DNA from: JAJCYL01 sp040222875
GTDB lineage: Bacteria > Bacteroidota > Bacteroidia > Cytophagales > Cyclobacteriaceae
Direction of reading: 5' to 3'
Assembly (NCBI GenBank): GCA_040222875.1
Contig: JAVKCG010000005.1
Location: 1-64,000, forward strand
Length of the DNA: 64,000 nucleotides
Of the stretch, positions 17,507 to 26,460 are shown piece by piece. The position numbers and the translations under genes were made by a program. The notes below the pieces were generated by a model. That model was given only the letters and a program-made list of their open reading frames with translations, did not search any database and was not told the DNA's origin. The first letter of the stretch is position 1. Each line of letters begins with the position of its first letter.

Positions 17507-17536
17507 TTGCGGTTGCCATCCTTTGTCCTATTTTTG
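17507..17536 (+). promoter_or_regulatory. Promoter of sucD
   Basis: TTG (17507-17509) is followed after 19 bases by TATTTTTG (17529-17536), a full match to the Bacteroidota consensus. The in-frame GTG at 17536 falls on the last base of the -7 box, which rules it out as a start and supports the ATG at 17557. Confidence 0.6.
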
Positions 17537-17556
17537 TGACCCCAAAAAAATCCACA

Positions 17557-18429
17557 ATGAGCGTACTCGTAAACAAGAATTCTAAAATAATTGTACAAGG
17601 TTTCACCGGTTCGGAGGGTACTTTTCATGCCACCCAAATGATCGAGTATGGAACAAATGTTGTTGGTGGTGTTACTCCCGGTAAAGGCGGACAAAAACAT
17701 CTTGATAAGCCTGTTTTTAATACTGTAACCGATGCTGTTGAAAAGACTGGTGCCGATGTGTCAATTATTTTTGTGCCACCAGCATTTGCAGCAGATGCCA
17801 TTATGGAGGCAGCAGACGCAGGTATCAAAGTGATTGTTGCAATCACAGAAGGCATTCCCGTAAAGGACATGATGATTGCTAAAGAGTACATCAAGCAACG
17901 TAATGTACGATTAGTAGGCCCCAATTGCCCTGGTGTAATTACTCCAGGTGAAGCTAAAGTTGGCATCATGCCGGGTTTTGTTTTCAAGCCAGGAAAGATT
18001 GGAGTTGTGTCAAAATCAGGGACGCTTACTTACGAAGCTGCTGATCAGGTAGTTAAAGCCGGAATGGGAATCTCAACTGCTATTGGAATTGGTGGAGATC
18101 CAATTATTGGTACATCTACCAAAGAAGCCGTAGAATTATTGATGAATGACCCTGATACCGAGGGCATTGTAATGATTGGTGAGATAGGTGGTCAATATGA
18201 AGCCGATGCCGCCAAGTGGATCAAGGCCCAAGGCAATCCAAAGCCAGTGGTTGGTTTCATTGCTGGGCAAACAGCTCCAAAAGGCAAAAGAATGGGTCAT
18301 GCAGGGGCCATTATCGGAGGTGCTGATGATACCGCTGCCGCCAAGATGAAAATTATGGGTGAATGTGGTATTCATGTGGTTCAGTCACCCGCTGATATTG
18401 GTGAAACCATGGCCAAAGCATTGGGTTAA
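17557..18429 (+). CDS. sucD: Succinate-CoA ligase subunit alpha
   Basis: SucD forms, with SucC, the TCA-cycle enzyme that converts succinyl-CoA to succinate with ATP or GTP formation. The 290-residue protein has the CoA-binding Rossmann domain (GFTGSEGTFHA, 15-25), GPNCPG (121-126), and the phosphohistidine H248 in RMGHAGAI. The sucC gene is not next to it, which is usual in Bacteroidota. The ATG is preferred over an upstream GTG because the latter overlaps the promoter. Confidence 0.96.
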   Translation: MSVLVNKNSKIIVQGFTGSEGTFHATQMIEYGTNVVGGVTPGKGGQKHLDKPVFNTVTDAVEKTGADVSIIFVPPAFAADAIMEAADAGIKVIVAITEGIPVKDMMIAKEYIKQRNVRLVGPNCPGVITPGEAKVGIMPGFVFKPGKIGVVSKSGTLTYEAADQVVKAGMGISTAIGIGGDPIIGTSTKEAVELLMNDPDTEGIVMIGEIGGQYEADAAKWIKAQGNPKPVVGFIAGQTAPKGKRMGHAGAIIGGADDTAAAKMKIMGECGIHVVQSPADIGETMAKALG

Positions 18430-18452
18430 GTTGTCAATTAGCATTTTCGGTA

Positions 18453-19412
18453 ATGGCTGAAATAGGTTTTGATATTTCTAAAGCCATTAGTTTTTTACAA
18501 AACGGCGACATCATTGGTCTTCCGACCGAGACCGTATATGGCCTGGCAGCAAATGCAACCAATGCTACGGCAGTTGCAAAGGTTTTTGAAGTTAAGAATC
18601 GGCCTTCTTTTGATCCGTTGATAGTTCACTCAAATTCACTAGAGAAACTTAATCCATTTATAAGTGACATACCAGAAGCAGCTTTACAATTGGCGAGAAA
18701 CTTTTGGCCTGGTCCATTGACGCTTGTTCTGCCGAAGAGTGATTCCATTCCAGACCTTGTTACCTCAGGATTAAATACTGTAGCGATCAGGGTTCCTGAC
18801 CACAAATCGGCGCTTGAGCTTCTTGAGAGAATCGATTTCCCTATAGCAGCACCAAGTGCAAACCCATTTGGCTATGTAAGCCCTACTTCAGCACAACATG
18901 TACAAGATCAACTCGGGGCTAAAATTTCATATATTTTGGATGGCGGGTTGTGTAAAGTTGGCCTTGAGTCAACAATTGTTGGCTTTCACGGAAATATTCC
19001 CACTATCTATAGACTCGGAGGGATTAGCCAGGAAGAAATTGAAGCGACAATCGGAACGGTTGAAGTAAAAGTTAATCAGGCATCGAACCCAAGGGCTCCT
19101 GGAATGCTGCAAAGCCATTATTCTCCTCAAATCCCATTGATTATTGGAGATTTTGATGAGCTTACAATGAAATATCACTCAAAAAAAATTGGGCTTTTAA
19201 GTTTATCAAGAGAATTGAACCACCCGGCGGTAACACATCAAATTCAACTGTCTCATAAAGGAGACCTTGTTGAGGCCGCATCTAATTTATTTTCAGCTTT
19301 GAGGAAATTTAAAGCAACTGATGTTGAGTTGATTATTGCAGAACGAATGCCAGATAAAGGCCTCGGGAGGGCAATAAACGATAGGTTAGAGAGAGCCTCA
19401 TTCAAAAATTGA
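18453..19412 (+). CDS. sua5: L-threonylcarbamoyladenylate synthase, long (Sua5) form
   Basis: The enzyme makes threonylcarbamoyl-AMP from threonine, bicarbonate and ATP, the first step of the t6A modification at position 37 of ANN-decoding tRNAs. The 319-residue protein has the YrdC domain with GLPTETVYGLAANA (22-35), KNRPSFDPL and APSANPFGYVSPT, then a linker with PRAPGMLQSHYSP and the extra C-terminal Sua5 domain. The length marks the Sua5 rather than the short TsaC form. It lies 23 bp after sucD and may share its transcript. Confidence 0.93.
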   Translation: MAEIGFDISKAISFLQNGDIIGLPTETVYGLAANATNATAVAKVFEVKNRPSFDPLIVHSNSLEKLNPFISDIPEAALQLARNFWPGPLTLVLPKSDSIPDLVTSGLNTVAIRVPDHKSALELLERIDFPIAAPSANPFGYVSPTSAQHVQDQLGAKISYILDGGLCKVGLESTIVGFHGNIPTIYRLGGISQEEIEATIGTVEVKVNQASNPRAPGMLQSHYSPQIPLIIGDFDELTMKYHSKKIGLLSLSRELNHPAVTHQIQLSHKGDLVEAASNLFSALRKFKATDVELIIAERMPDKGLGRAINDRLERASFKN

Positions 19413-19426
19413 TGGCAGAATTTTAA

Positions 19427-19434
19427 TACCTTCG
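19427..19434 (+). promoter_or_regulatory. Possible -7 element of pgk
   Basis: TACCTTCG is one mismatch from TAnnTTTG and lies 17 bp before the pgk start. A TTG at 19409-19411 is only 15 bases upstream, a little close for the usual spacing. Confidence 0.3.
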
Positions 19435-19451
19435 CAAGCTTCAAATATCTC

Positions 19452-20642
19452 ATGATGAAAACAGTTGAAAGTTACAATTTTGCCGGTAAAAGAGCCCTCA
19501 TCAGGGTAGATTTTAATGTGCCGTTAAATGCCGATTTTGAAGTCACCGATGACACACGGATTAATGCTGCACTGCCTACAATTAAAAAGATTCTGAATGA
19601 TGGTGGAAGCTGCGTTTTAATGAGCCATTTGGGCAGGCCTAAAACAGGCCCTGAACACAAGTTTTCATTGATTCATCTGGTAAAAACATTGACTGAAAAA
19701 ATTGGAGTTGAGGTAAAATTTGCTGAAGACTGTATCAGTGACCACAGTTTTATCCTATCTGGTAATTTGGCTTCAGGTGAAATATTATTGCTAAACAATT
19801 TGAGATTCTATACAGAGGAAACCAAGGGTGATGAAGCATTTGCAGAAAAACTGTCAAAACACGGAGATGTTTATGTGAATGACGCCTTTGGGACAGCGCA
19901 CAGGGCACATGCCTCCACTACTATTGTAGCTAAATTCTTTGCTGAAAAGGTATGCGGATATGTAATGCAGGCTGAATTAGACAATGCACAAAGAGTTTTG
20001 GATAATGCACAAAAACCTTATACCGCTATAATGGGTGGCGCCAAAATCTCGGATAAAATCCTGATAATCGAAAAGCTGCTTGATAGAGTTGACAATCTCA
20101 TCATTGGTGGCGGAATGAGCTATACTTTTTTCAAAGCGCTGGGAGGTAATATTGGAAATTCATTGGTTGAAGAAGATAAACTCCCTTTGGCTAAAGAGTT
20201 AATCCAAAAAGCCAAGTACAAGGGCGTGAATCTACAACTACCTATCGACTCCATTGTGGCTGATGACTTTAACAACAGCGCTAACACAAAAACTGCTAAC
20301 AACCTTCAAATTGAAGATGGTTGGATGGGGCTGGATATTGGGCCAGAATCGACCGAGGTTTTTTCCAGGATCATCGAAAACTCCAAAACAATTCTCTGGA
20401 ATGGGCCAATGGGTGTGTTTGAGATGGAGAACTTCTCAAAAGGTACCAATGCAATTGCCAAAGCAGTCGTAAAAGCAACTGAAAACGGTGGCTTTTCATT
20501 AATTGGTGGCGGTGACTCGGCAGCTGCAGTCAATCAGCTTGGCTATGGTGATAAGGTCAGTTACGTATCAACTGGTGGCGGGGCTTTACTTGAGTATATG
20601 GAGGGTAAGGTGCTTCCAGGAGTTGCCGCCTTGGAGGGTTAG
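19452..20642 (+). CDS. pgk: Phosphoglycerate kinase
   Basis: Pgk transfers the acyl phosphate of 1,3-bisphosphoglycerate to ADP in glycolysis and runs in reverse in gluconeogenesis. The 396-residue protein has the signature RVDFNVPL near the N-terminus, the SHLGRP substrate segment, NDAFGTAHRAHAS, GGAKISDK at the hinge, and the nucleotide-binding GGGDSAAAV near the C-terminus. The start MMK leaves two adjacent ATG codons (19452, 19455), either of which would serve. It is monocistronic and convergent with the following gene. Confidence 0.97.
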   Translation: MMKTVESYNFAGKRALIRVDFNVPLNADFEVTDDTRINAALPTIKKILNDGGSCVLMSHLGRPKTGPEHKFSLIHLVKTLTEKIGVEVKFAEDCISDHSFILSGNLASGEILLLNNLRFYTEETKGDEAFAEKLSKHGDVYVNDAFGTAHRAHASTTIVAKFFAEKVCGYVMQAELDNAQRVLDNAQKPYTAIMGGAKISDKILIIEKLLDRVDNLIIGGGMSYTFFKALGGNIGNSLVEEDKLPLAKELIQKAKYKGVNLQLPIDSIVADDFNNSANTKTANNLQIEDGWMGLDIGPESTEVFSRIIENSKTILWNGPMGVFEMENFSKGTNAIAKAVVKATENGGFSLIGGGDSAAAVNQLGYGDKVSYVSTGGGALLEYMEGKVLPGVAALEG

Positions 20643-20694
20643 TAGAGCACCCCGGCAACCAAGCATTTCAACCCAATTAAATGATTTGGCCTAT

Positions 20695-21693
20695 TTAATC
20701 TGGAAACTGCATCCGCTCCATAATAGCAGTAAATCTTTCGTCATTTCTCAGCGGGTCTAACCATGGCTCAATCTGCATGAAAATAATGAACCATGACTTT
20801 TCATTGTATGCCTGCTCTAAAAGTTCCAGAGCTTTATCGTATTCTTTAATTCCAATATGGATAAAAGCCCGCTGAACTGGCGGGAGGTAATTGTCTTGTG
20901 ATGCCTTCTCGTAGTACGCTGTCATCTTTTTTGCCAACTCAACCTCTCCTGCTTCGCCGAGAGCATGACCGAGACCGCCGCCAACTTCAACTGTACCATC
21001 AGAGAGCTCAAAGGCTTTGAAGTAGGTTGAAAGTGCATTTTCGTGATCAGCCAAACCATTATATGCCATACCCAGCCAGTCATGCCCCCAGGGATCCTGA
21101 GGGTTTTTACCAGTGGCTTCCAGCATCAAATCTTTAAGTTCTTTAAACTGATGTTGAAAATATACCAACGACCCTCGCCCTATTAAGTAATTTTTCTCGG
21201 GGTCCATTGTCATGAGGGTGTCTGAGTGAAGCATCGCTTTGTCAAATTGCTTCATCGAAATAAACCAAAGTGAGTACCAATGCCTGGCATCCAGATTTTT
21301 GGGGTCTAATTGGATGGCTTTCTCAAAGCCAATCTTTGCTTGCTCCCATTCCCAATCAAGGAAACTCAATTTAGCAGCTGTTGCATTTACCCTTGAGCTC
21401 AATGAATCTATTTGCCAGGCTCTTTGTAATGCCATTTTTGCCTCAGGTATAGTTTCCTCCCTTGAGGTAAAACCAAAAATGAAATTGATGATGTTGGACT
21501 CTGCCAGGCCTATTAGGGCTTCAACATTAATTGAATCTTGCTCTATCATACCCCTGAATTCTGCGGCTGATTGCGAATAGCCTTTTTCGAATTTTCTACC
21601 TAATGATGCGAGTGTCTCATCATTCAGCTCATATTGAGGTTGAGATGAGCAGGCCATTAAAAACAGAAGTGCAACAAAAAGGACTGGTTTCAT
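20695..21693 (-). CDS. TPR-repeat lipoprotein
   Basis: A 332-residue protein with a lipoprotein signal peptide (FLMAC, lipidated C15) and tetratricopeptide repeats over most of its length, for example LDARHWYSLWFISMKQFDKA and PWGHDWLGMAYNGLADHENA. TPR proteins act as interaction scaffolds; the partner is unknown. It lies 5 bp downstream of a secreted DUF4185-like gene on the same strand, so the two probably form an operon at the edge of the glycan region. Confidence 0.78.
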   Translation of the reverse strand: MKPVLFVALLFLMACSSQPQYELNDETLASLGRKFEKGYSQSAAEFRGMIEQDSINVEALIGLAESNIINFIFGFTSREETIPEAKMALQRAWQIDSLSSRVNATAAKLSFLDWEWEQAKIGFEKAIQLDPKNLDARHWYSLWFISMKQFDKAMLHSDTLMTMDPEKNYLIGRGSLVYFQHQFKELKDLMLEATGKNPQDPWGHDWLGMAYNGLADHENALSTYFKAFELSDGTVEVGGGLGHALGEAGEVELAKKMTAYYEKASQDNYLPPVQRAFIHIGIKEYDKALELLEQAYNEKSWFIIFMQIEPWLDPLRNDERFTAIMERMQFPD

Positions 21694-21698
21694 AAGAA

Positions 21699-22874
21699 TT
21701 AATCAAGTTTAAGTTGGATGAATCTTGGTCTGTATAGGTTTGGCTTGTTAAGTATATCGTTCCAAAAATCGAATGAGTTGACGTTGTAACTAATAAGCAA
21801 TGAGCCAGGGGGAGAAAGATGCGGATGCGCTTTGGCATTGTAAGTAAAAAAATCCAGATCTACACCTGCTTCCTGCGTACGCCATATTTTTTTCATTGGA
21901 TGAAAAGGGCCTATGGGTGATGCCCCTTGCTGAACTGCAATTTCAGGGTTTGCGGTCATAAACTGATATGCAAGAATTAACCGTCCATCTGGCAACGATG
22001 AAACGCTCATCTCATTAGAAACATATTTAGTGATCGGAGCCGCAGACGCAATACTTTCATCCCACCTTTGACCATTCCAGAATCGCCATTGCTCAAACTT
22101 GGTAAAGTTTTGAGGCTGTATTCTGGCAACCAATAATTCCTTTTCCACACCCCTGATGGCATAAACATAGATGTAGCCATCAGGATTTGGTGCCCCGGCC
22201 GAAGCGGTATTGACGTAAATAGCTGCCCCAAAAGAAGTTTGGGCACCATTTAATTCTGTTTGAGTGAAGAATGGTGTATCTAATTGGCGCTGCTCCTTAA
22301 ATGGCGGCTGATCACCTTTTGGTATGGCGATTAGGGACACCCCCACTTGCTGAAATGGATAAACTCCATCATGCAAATCAATAATCCGGTATGCGAAAAT
22401 GTACAGGGTACTATCATGATCAATATTCACGAAGCCATCACCCAGCCAATAATAATCATCAGAACCAGCATTTGGTGTATTCGGGACGAAAATTGATTGA
22501 GCCGCCCCATTATCTTTTTGAGGCCAATAAAACTTTATTTTTTCATTCACCGGATTGCTGCCTTGAAGCAAGGCAACAGAATTATGTATCATGCTGAACT
22601 CATCTCTTTGCAAGTTTTGTCCTTCAAATTTGCCGATCATCGTATCACTGAAAATGAAGAGTGTTTCTGTATCATCTTTAGCAGGAATATGCTCCTTACC
22701 ATCAAGCGGGATCGCAAAGATGCCATCCCCGCCAAACCATCCATTGTTCCTTATGAACAGTTGATCCCATTCAGGGGCATTTTCTACTCGAGGCCCTAAT
22801 AGGGATTGACTCTGTGGGTAAAAACTTACAAGGAAGAATAACGTGAATAAAATTTGAGTTCTTACATTCAGCAT
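21699..22874 (-). CDS. Secreted DUF4185/DUF5005-like propeller protein (paralog A)
   Basis: A 391-residue exported protein (signal peptide ending near residue 24) of a group I place near DUF4185/DUF5005. Shared family marks are GWFGGDGIFAIPLDG, LFIFSDTMIG, YYWLGDGFVN, and the C-terminal run HP..S..G.LLISYN....DF, YRPRFI. It is closely similar along its whole length to the protein at 46988-48193, and more distantly to that at 48204-49373. The fold is probably a five-bladed propeller like GH43 or GH117 relatives, but no activity is proven. It diverges from a sialate O-acetylesterase gene. Confidence 0.72.
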   Translation of the reverse strand: MLNVRTQILFTLFFLVSFYPQSQSLLGPRVENAPEWDQLFIRNNGWFGGDGIFAIPLDGKEHIPAKDDTETLFIFSDTMIGKFEGQNLQRDEFSMIHNSVALLQGSNPVNEKIKFYWPQKDNGAAQSIFVPNTPNAGSDDYYWLGDGFVNIDHDSTLYIFAYRIIDLHDGVYPFQQVGVSLIAIPKGDQPPFKEQRQLDTPFFTQTELNGAQTSFGAAIYVNTASAGAPNPDGYIYVYAIRGVEKELLVARIQPQNFTKFEQWRFWNGQRWDESIASAAPITKYVSNEMSVSSLPDGRLILAYQFMTANPEIAVQQGASPIGPFHPMKKIWRTQEAGVDLDFFTYNAKAHPHLSPPGSLLISYNVNSFDFWNDILNKPNLYRPRFIQLKLD

Positions 22875-22914
22875 AATGTGTTTCGCCTGAAAATCATTCG
22901 GCGATCTTGTCTTA

Positions 22915-22928
22915 TTGTATTAGTACAA
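22915..22928. promoter_or_regulatory. Palindrome TTGTA-TTAG-TACAA, possible operator
   Basis: A perfect inverted repeat with 5-bp arms lies midway in the 91-bp region between the divergent genes 21699-22874 and 22966-24939, a typical place for a shared operator. Its cognate regulator is unknown; it differs from the site at the GntR gene. Confidence 0.4.
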
Positions 22929-22965
22929 AATACCAGTCCCTCTGGATGATTATTTGAACCTCTTT

Positions 22966-24939
22966 ATGAAAATTATCTATCAGCAATTAATTGTTTTATC
23001 ATTAGCGCTGTTGTTAAGCCAACCTGCTCAAGCTGATGTAACACTTGCCAAAATTTTTGGCGATAACATGGTCCTTCAAAGAGATACGGTTGTGACCTTG
23101 TGGGGATGGGCTGACCCAAATGAAAAAATTAAAATTTCTATTGGTGTAAATCAATACAAGGCCAAAGCTGAAAAAGATGGTAGCTGGACAATTAAAATTG
23201 GGCCTTTTCAAGCAGGTGGGCCCTATGAGTTGACGGTTAAAGGGAAAAATGAGATAAAATTGAACGGGGTGCTTTTCGGTGAGGTGTGGCTTTGCGGCGG
23301 ACAATCCAATATGCAGTTTACGCTTCGGATGTTGGGAAAAAATGTGGCTGCCATTGAGGGCGTTAATAATGATCAGATTCGGCTTTTTCAACCTGAACTC
23401 GACCTCGACTATTTGCCAAAGAAAGATTTGAAGAGTGGATACTGGAGGATGGCAACCACTCAGACTGTTCCCGATTTTTCTGCAACAGCATTTTTCTTCG
23501 GTAAGTATTTGTATGACAGCCTGAAAGTGCCAATTGGATTAGTAAGTATAAATCTGGGTGCTACATCTATCGAAACATGGATGAGTACAAGGTCTCTTAA
23601 ACCCTTTCCTCAATTCAAGGAACTGGTTGACGAAATCGAAAACAGAAATAAGAATTTTGAACAGCTGGATAAGGAGCTTCAAACTTTCCGTGAATCCTGG
23701 GACGAAGCCTATTACATGAAAGGCCCTGGTTTTGATCAAAAATGGTTCTTACCTCAAACTGATACCACAGACTGGAAGTCAATCACTATCCCTAACTTTT
23801 GGGAATATGAAGGCTTAGATCATGATGGTGCGGTGTGGTTCAGAAAGAAATTTGACTTACCTCCAAATTATAAAGCAGATTCATTTCAGATCAATCTGAA
23901 CCAAATAGACGATTACGATATTACCTGGGTGAACGGTGTTAAGGTGGGAGAAACTTTTGGTAATCGCAACTGGCGCAATTATAGTGTCCCAACTAATATT
24001 CTGAAACCAACTGATAATGATTTGGTGGTGCGGGTTTTTGATATTGGCGGTCTGGGTGGCCTTCATACATCGGCGTTCTGGGGTAATCCAATTTTGCTTG
24101 GAGAATGGAAATATAAGGCCGGATTAAAAATAGATACTGCAACATTTCCAATACCTGATGTGCCCAATGGCAGCATATTCAGCTATCCATCATTGCTTTA
24201 CAATGGGAATATCGCACCTGTCACTTCATTTGCTATCAAGGGTGCAATCTGGTATCAAGGGGAATCTAATGCTTCCAGAGCGGAGGAGTATTCAAAATTA
24301 CTGCCAGCCATGATCAGGAATTGGCGAACTGAATGGGGATATAATTTTCCGTTCCTTATTGTTCAATTGGCTAACTATGGCATGGAATCCAAGACACCAG
24401 TAGGAAGTGACTGGGCTGAGTTAAGACAAGCACAACATGAGGCATTGATTGAACCTAATGTTTTCTTGGCAACAGCCATAGATATAGGTGAGGCCGACGA
24501 TATCCACCCAAAAAACAAAGAAGAGGTTGGCCGAAGGCTTGGATTGGGTGCTCTCAAGTTTGCCTATGGTCGAGATATCGCTGCTCAAAGCCCAGCATAT
24601 GACCAAATGATTGTAAATAATAATGAGGTCATCTTAGAGTTCAAACAGGTCGGCAATGGATTAATAACAGATGACAAATTTGCATATATCAGAGGCTTTC
24701 AAATTGCTGGAGCTGATCAGAAATTTTATTGGGCAAAAGCAGAATTGAAAGAAAATACAGTGGTCGTGAGCAGTAAGAAAGTGAAAAACCCAGTAGCAGT
24801 AAGATACGCTTGGGCTGATAACCCTGGTCCGCTTGATCTTTATTCATCTGAGGGGCTACCCGTTTTGCCTTTTAGAACCGACAACTGGCCCTTAAAGACA
24901 GCAGGAAAAGTATATGTCAACAGCCCTCATCAGTTCTGA
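22966..24939 (+). CDS. Sialate O-acetylesterase family protein (SGNH hydrolase)
   Basis: Enzymes of this family remove O-acetyl groups from sugars, classically position 9 of sialic acid, and in Bacteroidota often from other acetylated glycans. The 657-residue protein has a signal peptide (1-23), an N-terminal beta-sandwich, GGQSNM (111-116, nucleophile S114), a galactose-binding-like insertion around residues 215-360, IWYQGESNASRAEEY, and ADDIHPKNKEEVGRR with the Asp/His of the triad. The ATG at 22966 is preferred to an upstream TTG because it gives a clean signal peptide. It sits just ahead of the GntR/ECF genes and probably deacetylates the glycan before the mannosidases act. Confidence 0.86.
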   Translation: MKIIYQQLIVLSLALLLSQPAQADVTLAKIFGDNMVLQRDTVVTLWGWADPNEKIKISIGVNQYKAKAEKDGSWTIKIGPFQAGGPYELTVKGKNEIKLNGVLFGEVWLCGGQSNMQFTLRMLGKNVAAIEGVNNDQIRLFQPELDLDYLPKKDLKSGYWRMATTQTVPDFSATAFFFGKYLYDSLKVPIGLVSINLGATSIETWMSTRSLKPFPQFKELVDEIENRNKNFEQLDKELQTFRESWDEAYYMKGPGFDQKWFLPQTDTTDWKSITIPNFWEYEGLDHDGAVWFRKKFDLPPNYKADSFQINLNQIDDYDITWVNGVKVGETFGNRNWRNYSVPTNILKPTDNDLVVRVFDIGGLGGLHTSAFWGNPILLGEWKYKAGLKIDTATFPIPDVPNGSIFSYPSLLYNGNIAPVTSFAIKGAIWYQGESNASRAEEYSKLLPAMIRNWRTEWGYNFPFLIVQLANYGMESKTPVGSDWAELRQAQHEALIEPNVFLATAIDIGEADDIHPKNKEEVGRRLGLGALKFAYGRDIAAQSPAYDQMIVNNNEVILEFKQVGNGLITDDKFAYIRGFQIAGADQKFYWAKAELKENTVVVSSKKVKNPVAVRYAWADNPGPLDLYSSEGLPVLPFRTDNWPLKTAGKVYVNSPHQF

Positions 24940-25023
24940 ATAACCCTCCTGGAGTACCCGCTTAAAAGCAATTTACGCAGGCGGTAACCACATATTTGGA
25001 TAAAAGAAATTAAAACTCTACTT

Positions 25024-25047
25024 TCATATGTTCATACATATGAACAT
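25024..25047. promoter_or_regulatory. Interleaved palindromes at the GntR start, probable autoregulatory operator
   Basis: Two overlapping inverted repeats share one stretch: arms ATGTTCATA/TATGAACAT (25028-25047, 2-bp spacer) and arms TTCATATGT/ACATATGAA (25024-25045, 4-bp spacer). They overlap the translation start of the GntR gene. A weak -7-like CATATTTG lies at 24991-24998, so bound repressor would sit just downstream of transcription start. This layout fits autoregulation, which is inferred. Confidence 0.55.
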
Positions 25048-25771
25048 TCAGATTGATCATAGTAGCCCAATTCCTCTTCACCTTCAGGTTGAGAACCTAT
25101 TGAGGGAGCTAATCAAAGATCCTGATTACCAATCTGGAAAGCTCTTACCAAAGGAAGTTGACCTGGCCAAAAGATTGGGGATTTCAAGAAACACAGTGAG
25201 GCAGGCCACCAATAAATTAACTCACGAAAAACTCCTTATCAGGAAAAAAGGAATTGGCACACGGGTGGCGACAAACAACGTCACTACTAATCTTTCAAGT
25301 TGGTACAGCTTCAGTGATGAAATGCATGAGCATGGACTTTCCATGATCAATTTTGAAATTAAAACATCGTGGGTAGTTACTGATGATGAAATTTCCAAGG
25401 CACTTGAATTGCCCCACCATGAAAAGGTGCTCAAATTGGAAAGATTAAGGGGAGTTGAAAAAGAGCCAACGGTCTACTTCGTGTCATACTTTCATCCCAG
25501 GGTTGGGCTCAGTGGCGAAGAAGATTTCACTCGCCATTTATATGAAATTATCGAATCGGATTACTCTACGGTGCCATCATTGTCAAAAGAAGAAATTCAG
25601 GCAATTAATGCCGATGACTTTTTGGCTGATAAACTCCAGGTCAATACTGGAAGCCCTGTTTTGTTCCGAAAACGGCGGGTTTACGATCCTGGTGGCAGGC
25701 CAATAGAATATAACCTCGGATTTTACCGGGCAGAAAAGTTCACCTACTCAATTGATATCAAACGGCAATGA
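25040..25771 (+). CDS. GntR family transcriptional regulator (HutC/UTRA subfamily)
   Basis: A 243-residue regulator with an N-terminal winged helix-turn-helix (about residues 5-72, with LAKRLGISRNTVRQATNKL) and a C-terminal UTRA ligand-binding domain of the HutC type (YSFSDEMHEHGL onward, ending near FYRAEKFTYSI). UTRA domains bind sugars, sugar phosphates or other small metabolites. I take the second ATG (25040); the first (25028) lies inside the palindromic operator. The stop codon overlaps the start of an ECF sigma gene (ATGA), so regulator and sigma factor are translationally coupled, which is an unusual pairing. Confidence 0.88.
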   Translation: MNIQIDHSSPIPLHLQVENLLRELIKDPDYQSGKLLPKEVDLAKRLGISRNTVRQATNKLTHEKLLIRKKGIGTRVATNNVTTNLSSWYSFSDEMHEHGLSMINFEIKTSWVVTDDEISKALELPHHEKVLKLERLRGVEKEPTVYFVSYFHPRVGLSGEEDFTRHLYEIIESDYSTVPSLSKEEIQAINADDFLADKLQVNTGSPVLFRKRRVYDPGGRPIEYNLGFYRAEKFTYSIDIKRQ

Positions 25772-26331
25772 AAAATCAGATTGAATTGACATCATCAGAA
25801 ATTTCTGGCTTAATCAATGGCGACAGATGTTGCTTTCAAAAAGTGTATGAAGCCTACAAAGATCGGGTTTACTACTACGCCCTTAAGCTAACCCGTTCTG
25901 ATGATTTGGCTGAAGAAATTACCCAGGATGTATTTGTGAAATTATGGTCAAATCGCTCTAAAATCGATCTGGCCTACTCTTTTTCATCTTTCGTTTTTCG
26001 GGTTACACATAACCATGCCATCAACATTCTCAAAAGAAATACCTACGAAAAAGTAGTTAAGGAGCGTATAACGAAATCCTCTATTGTTTATACAAATGAC
26101 ACGGAAGACAAAGTCATTTATAAGGAGTATTCGAACCTAATGGATAGAGCCATCGACTTGCTTCCTCCAAAGCGGAAATACATTTTCAATCTTAGCAGAA
26201 CAAAGGGAGTGAGCCATGATGAGATTGCTTCTGAAATGGGCATTTCGAAAAACACTGTTAAAAGTCAATTAGTAAAAGCCACTAAATCCATCCGAAGCTA
26301 TTTGGTTGTACATGCCGATCTGGCATTTTAA
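25768..26331 (+). CDS. ECF-type RNA polymerase sigma factor
   Basis: A 187-residue sigma factor with region 2 (about residues 25-92, containing YYYALKLTRSDDLAEEITQ and VFVKLW) and region 4 (132-176, with SHDEIASEMGISKNTVKSQL as the -35-type helix-turn-helix). It resembles the Bacteroidota sigma factors that usually pair with a FecR anti-sigma factor and a SusC-type receptor carrying a signalling extension. Here the GntR gene overlaps its start by 4 bp, and no full FecR follows; the SusC below lacks the signalling domain. Its activity may therefore be set by GntR-controlled synthesis. Confidence 0.9.
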   Translation: MKNQIELTSSEISGLINGDRCCFQKVYEAYKDRVYYYALKLTRSDDLAEEITQDVFVKLWSNRSKIDLAYSFSSFVFRVTHNHAINILKRNTYEKVVKERITKSSIVYTNDTEDKVIYKEYSNLMDRAIDLLPPKRKYIFNLSRTKGVSHDEIASEMGISKNTVKSQLVKATKSIRSYLVVHADLAF

Positions 26332-26460
26332 TTCAATCACATTTTCATCTTAATATCCAATAACTGATGCCTGCAATAAGCATTTGAGAGTTTATTGTTG
26401 AAAGCAATAATCCAAAAGGACGAAGTGATTGTATTCATTCTAGCATTAGTGTTAGACAAA

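Noticed and set aside
17536..17556. GTG start for sucD
   Set aside because: The codon overlaps the -7 promoter box, and SucD homologues start at the later ATG.
20676..20699. ATTAAAT/ATTTAAT inverted repeat after pgk
   Set aside because: All A/T pairs, a long loop, and overlap with the convergent gene's 3' end.
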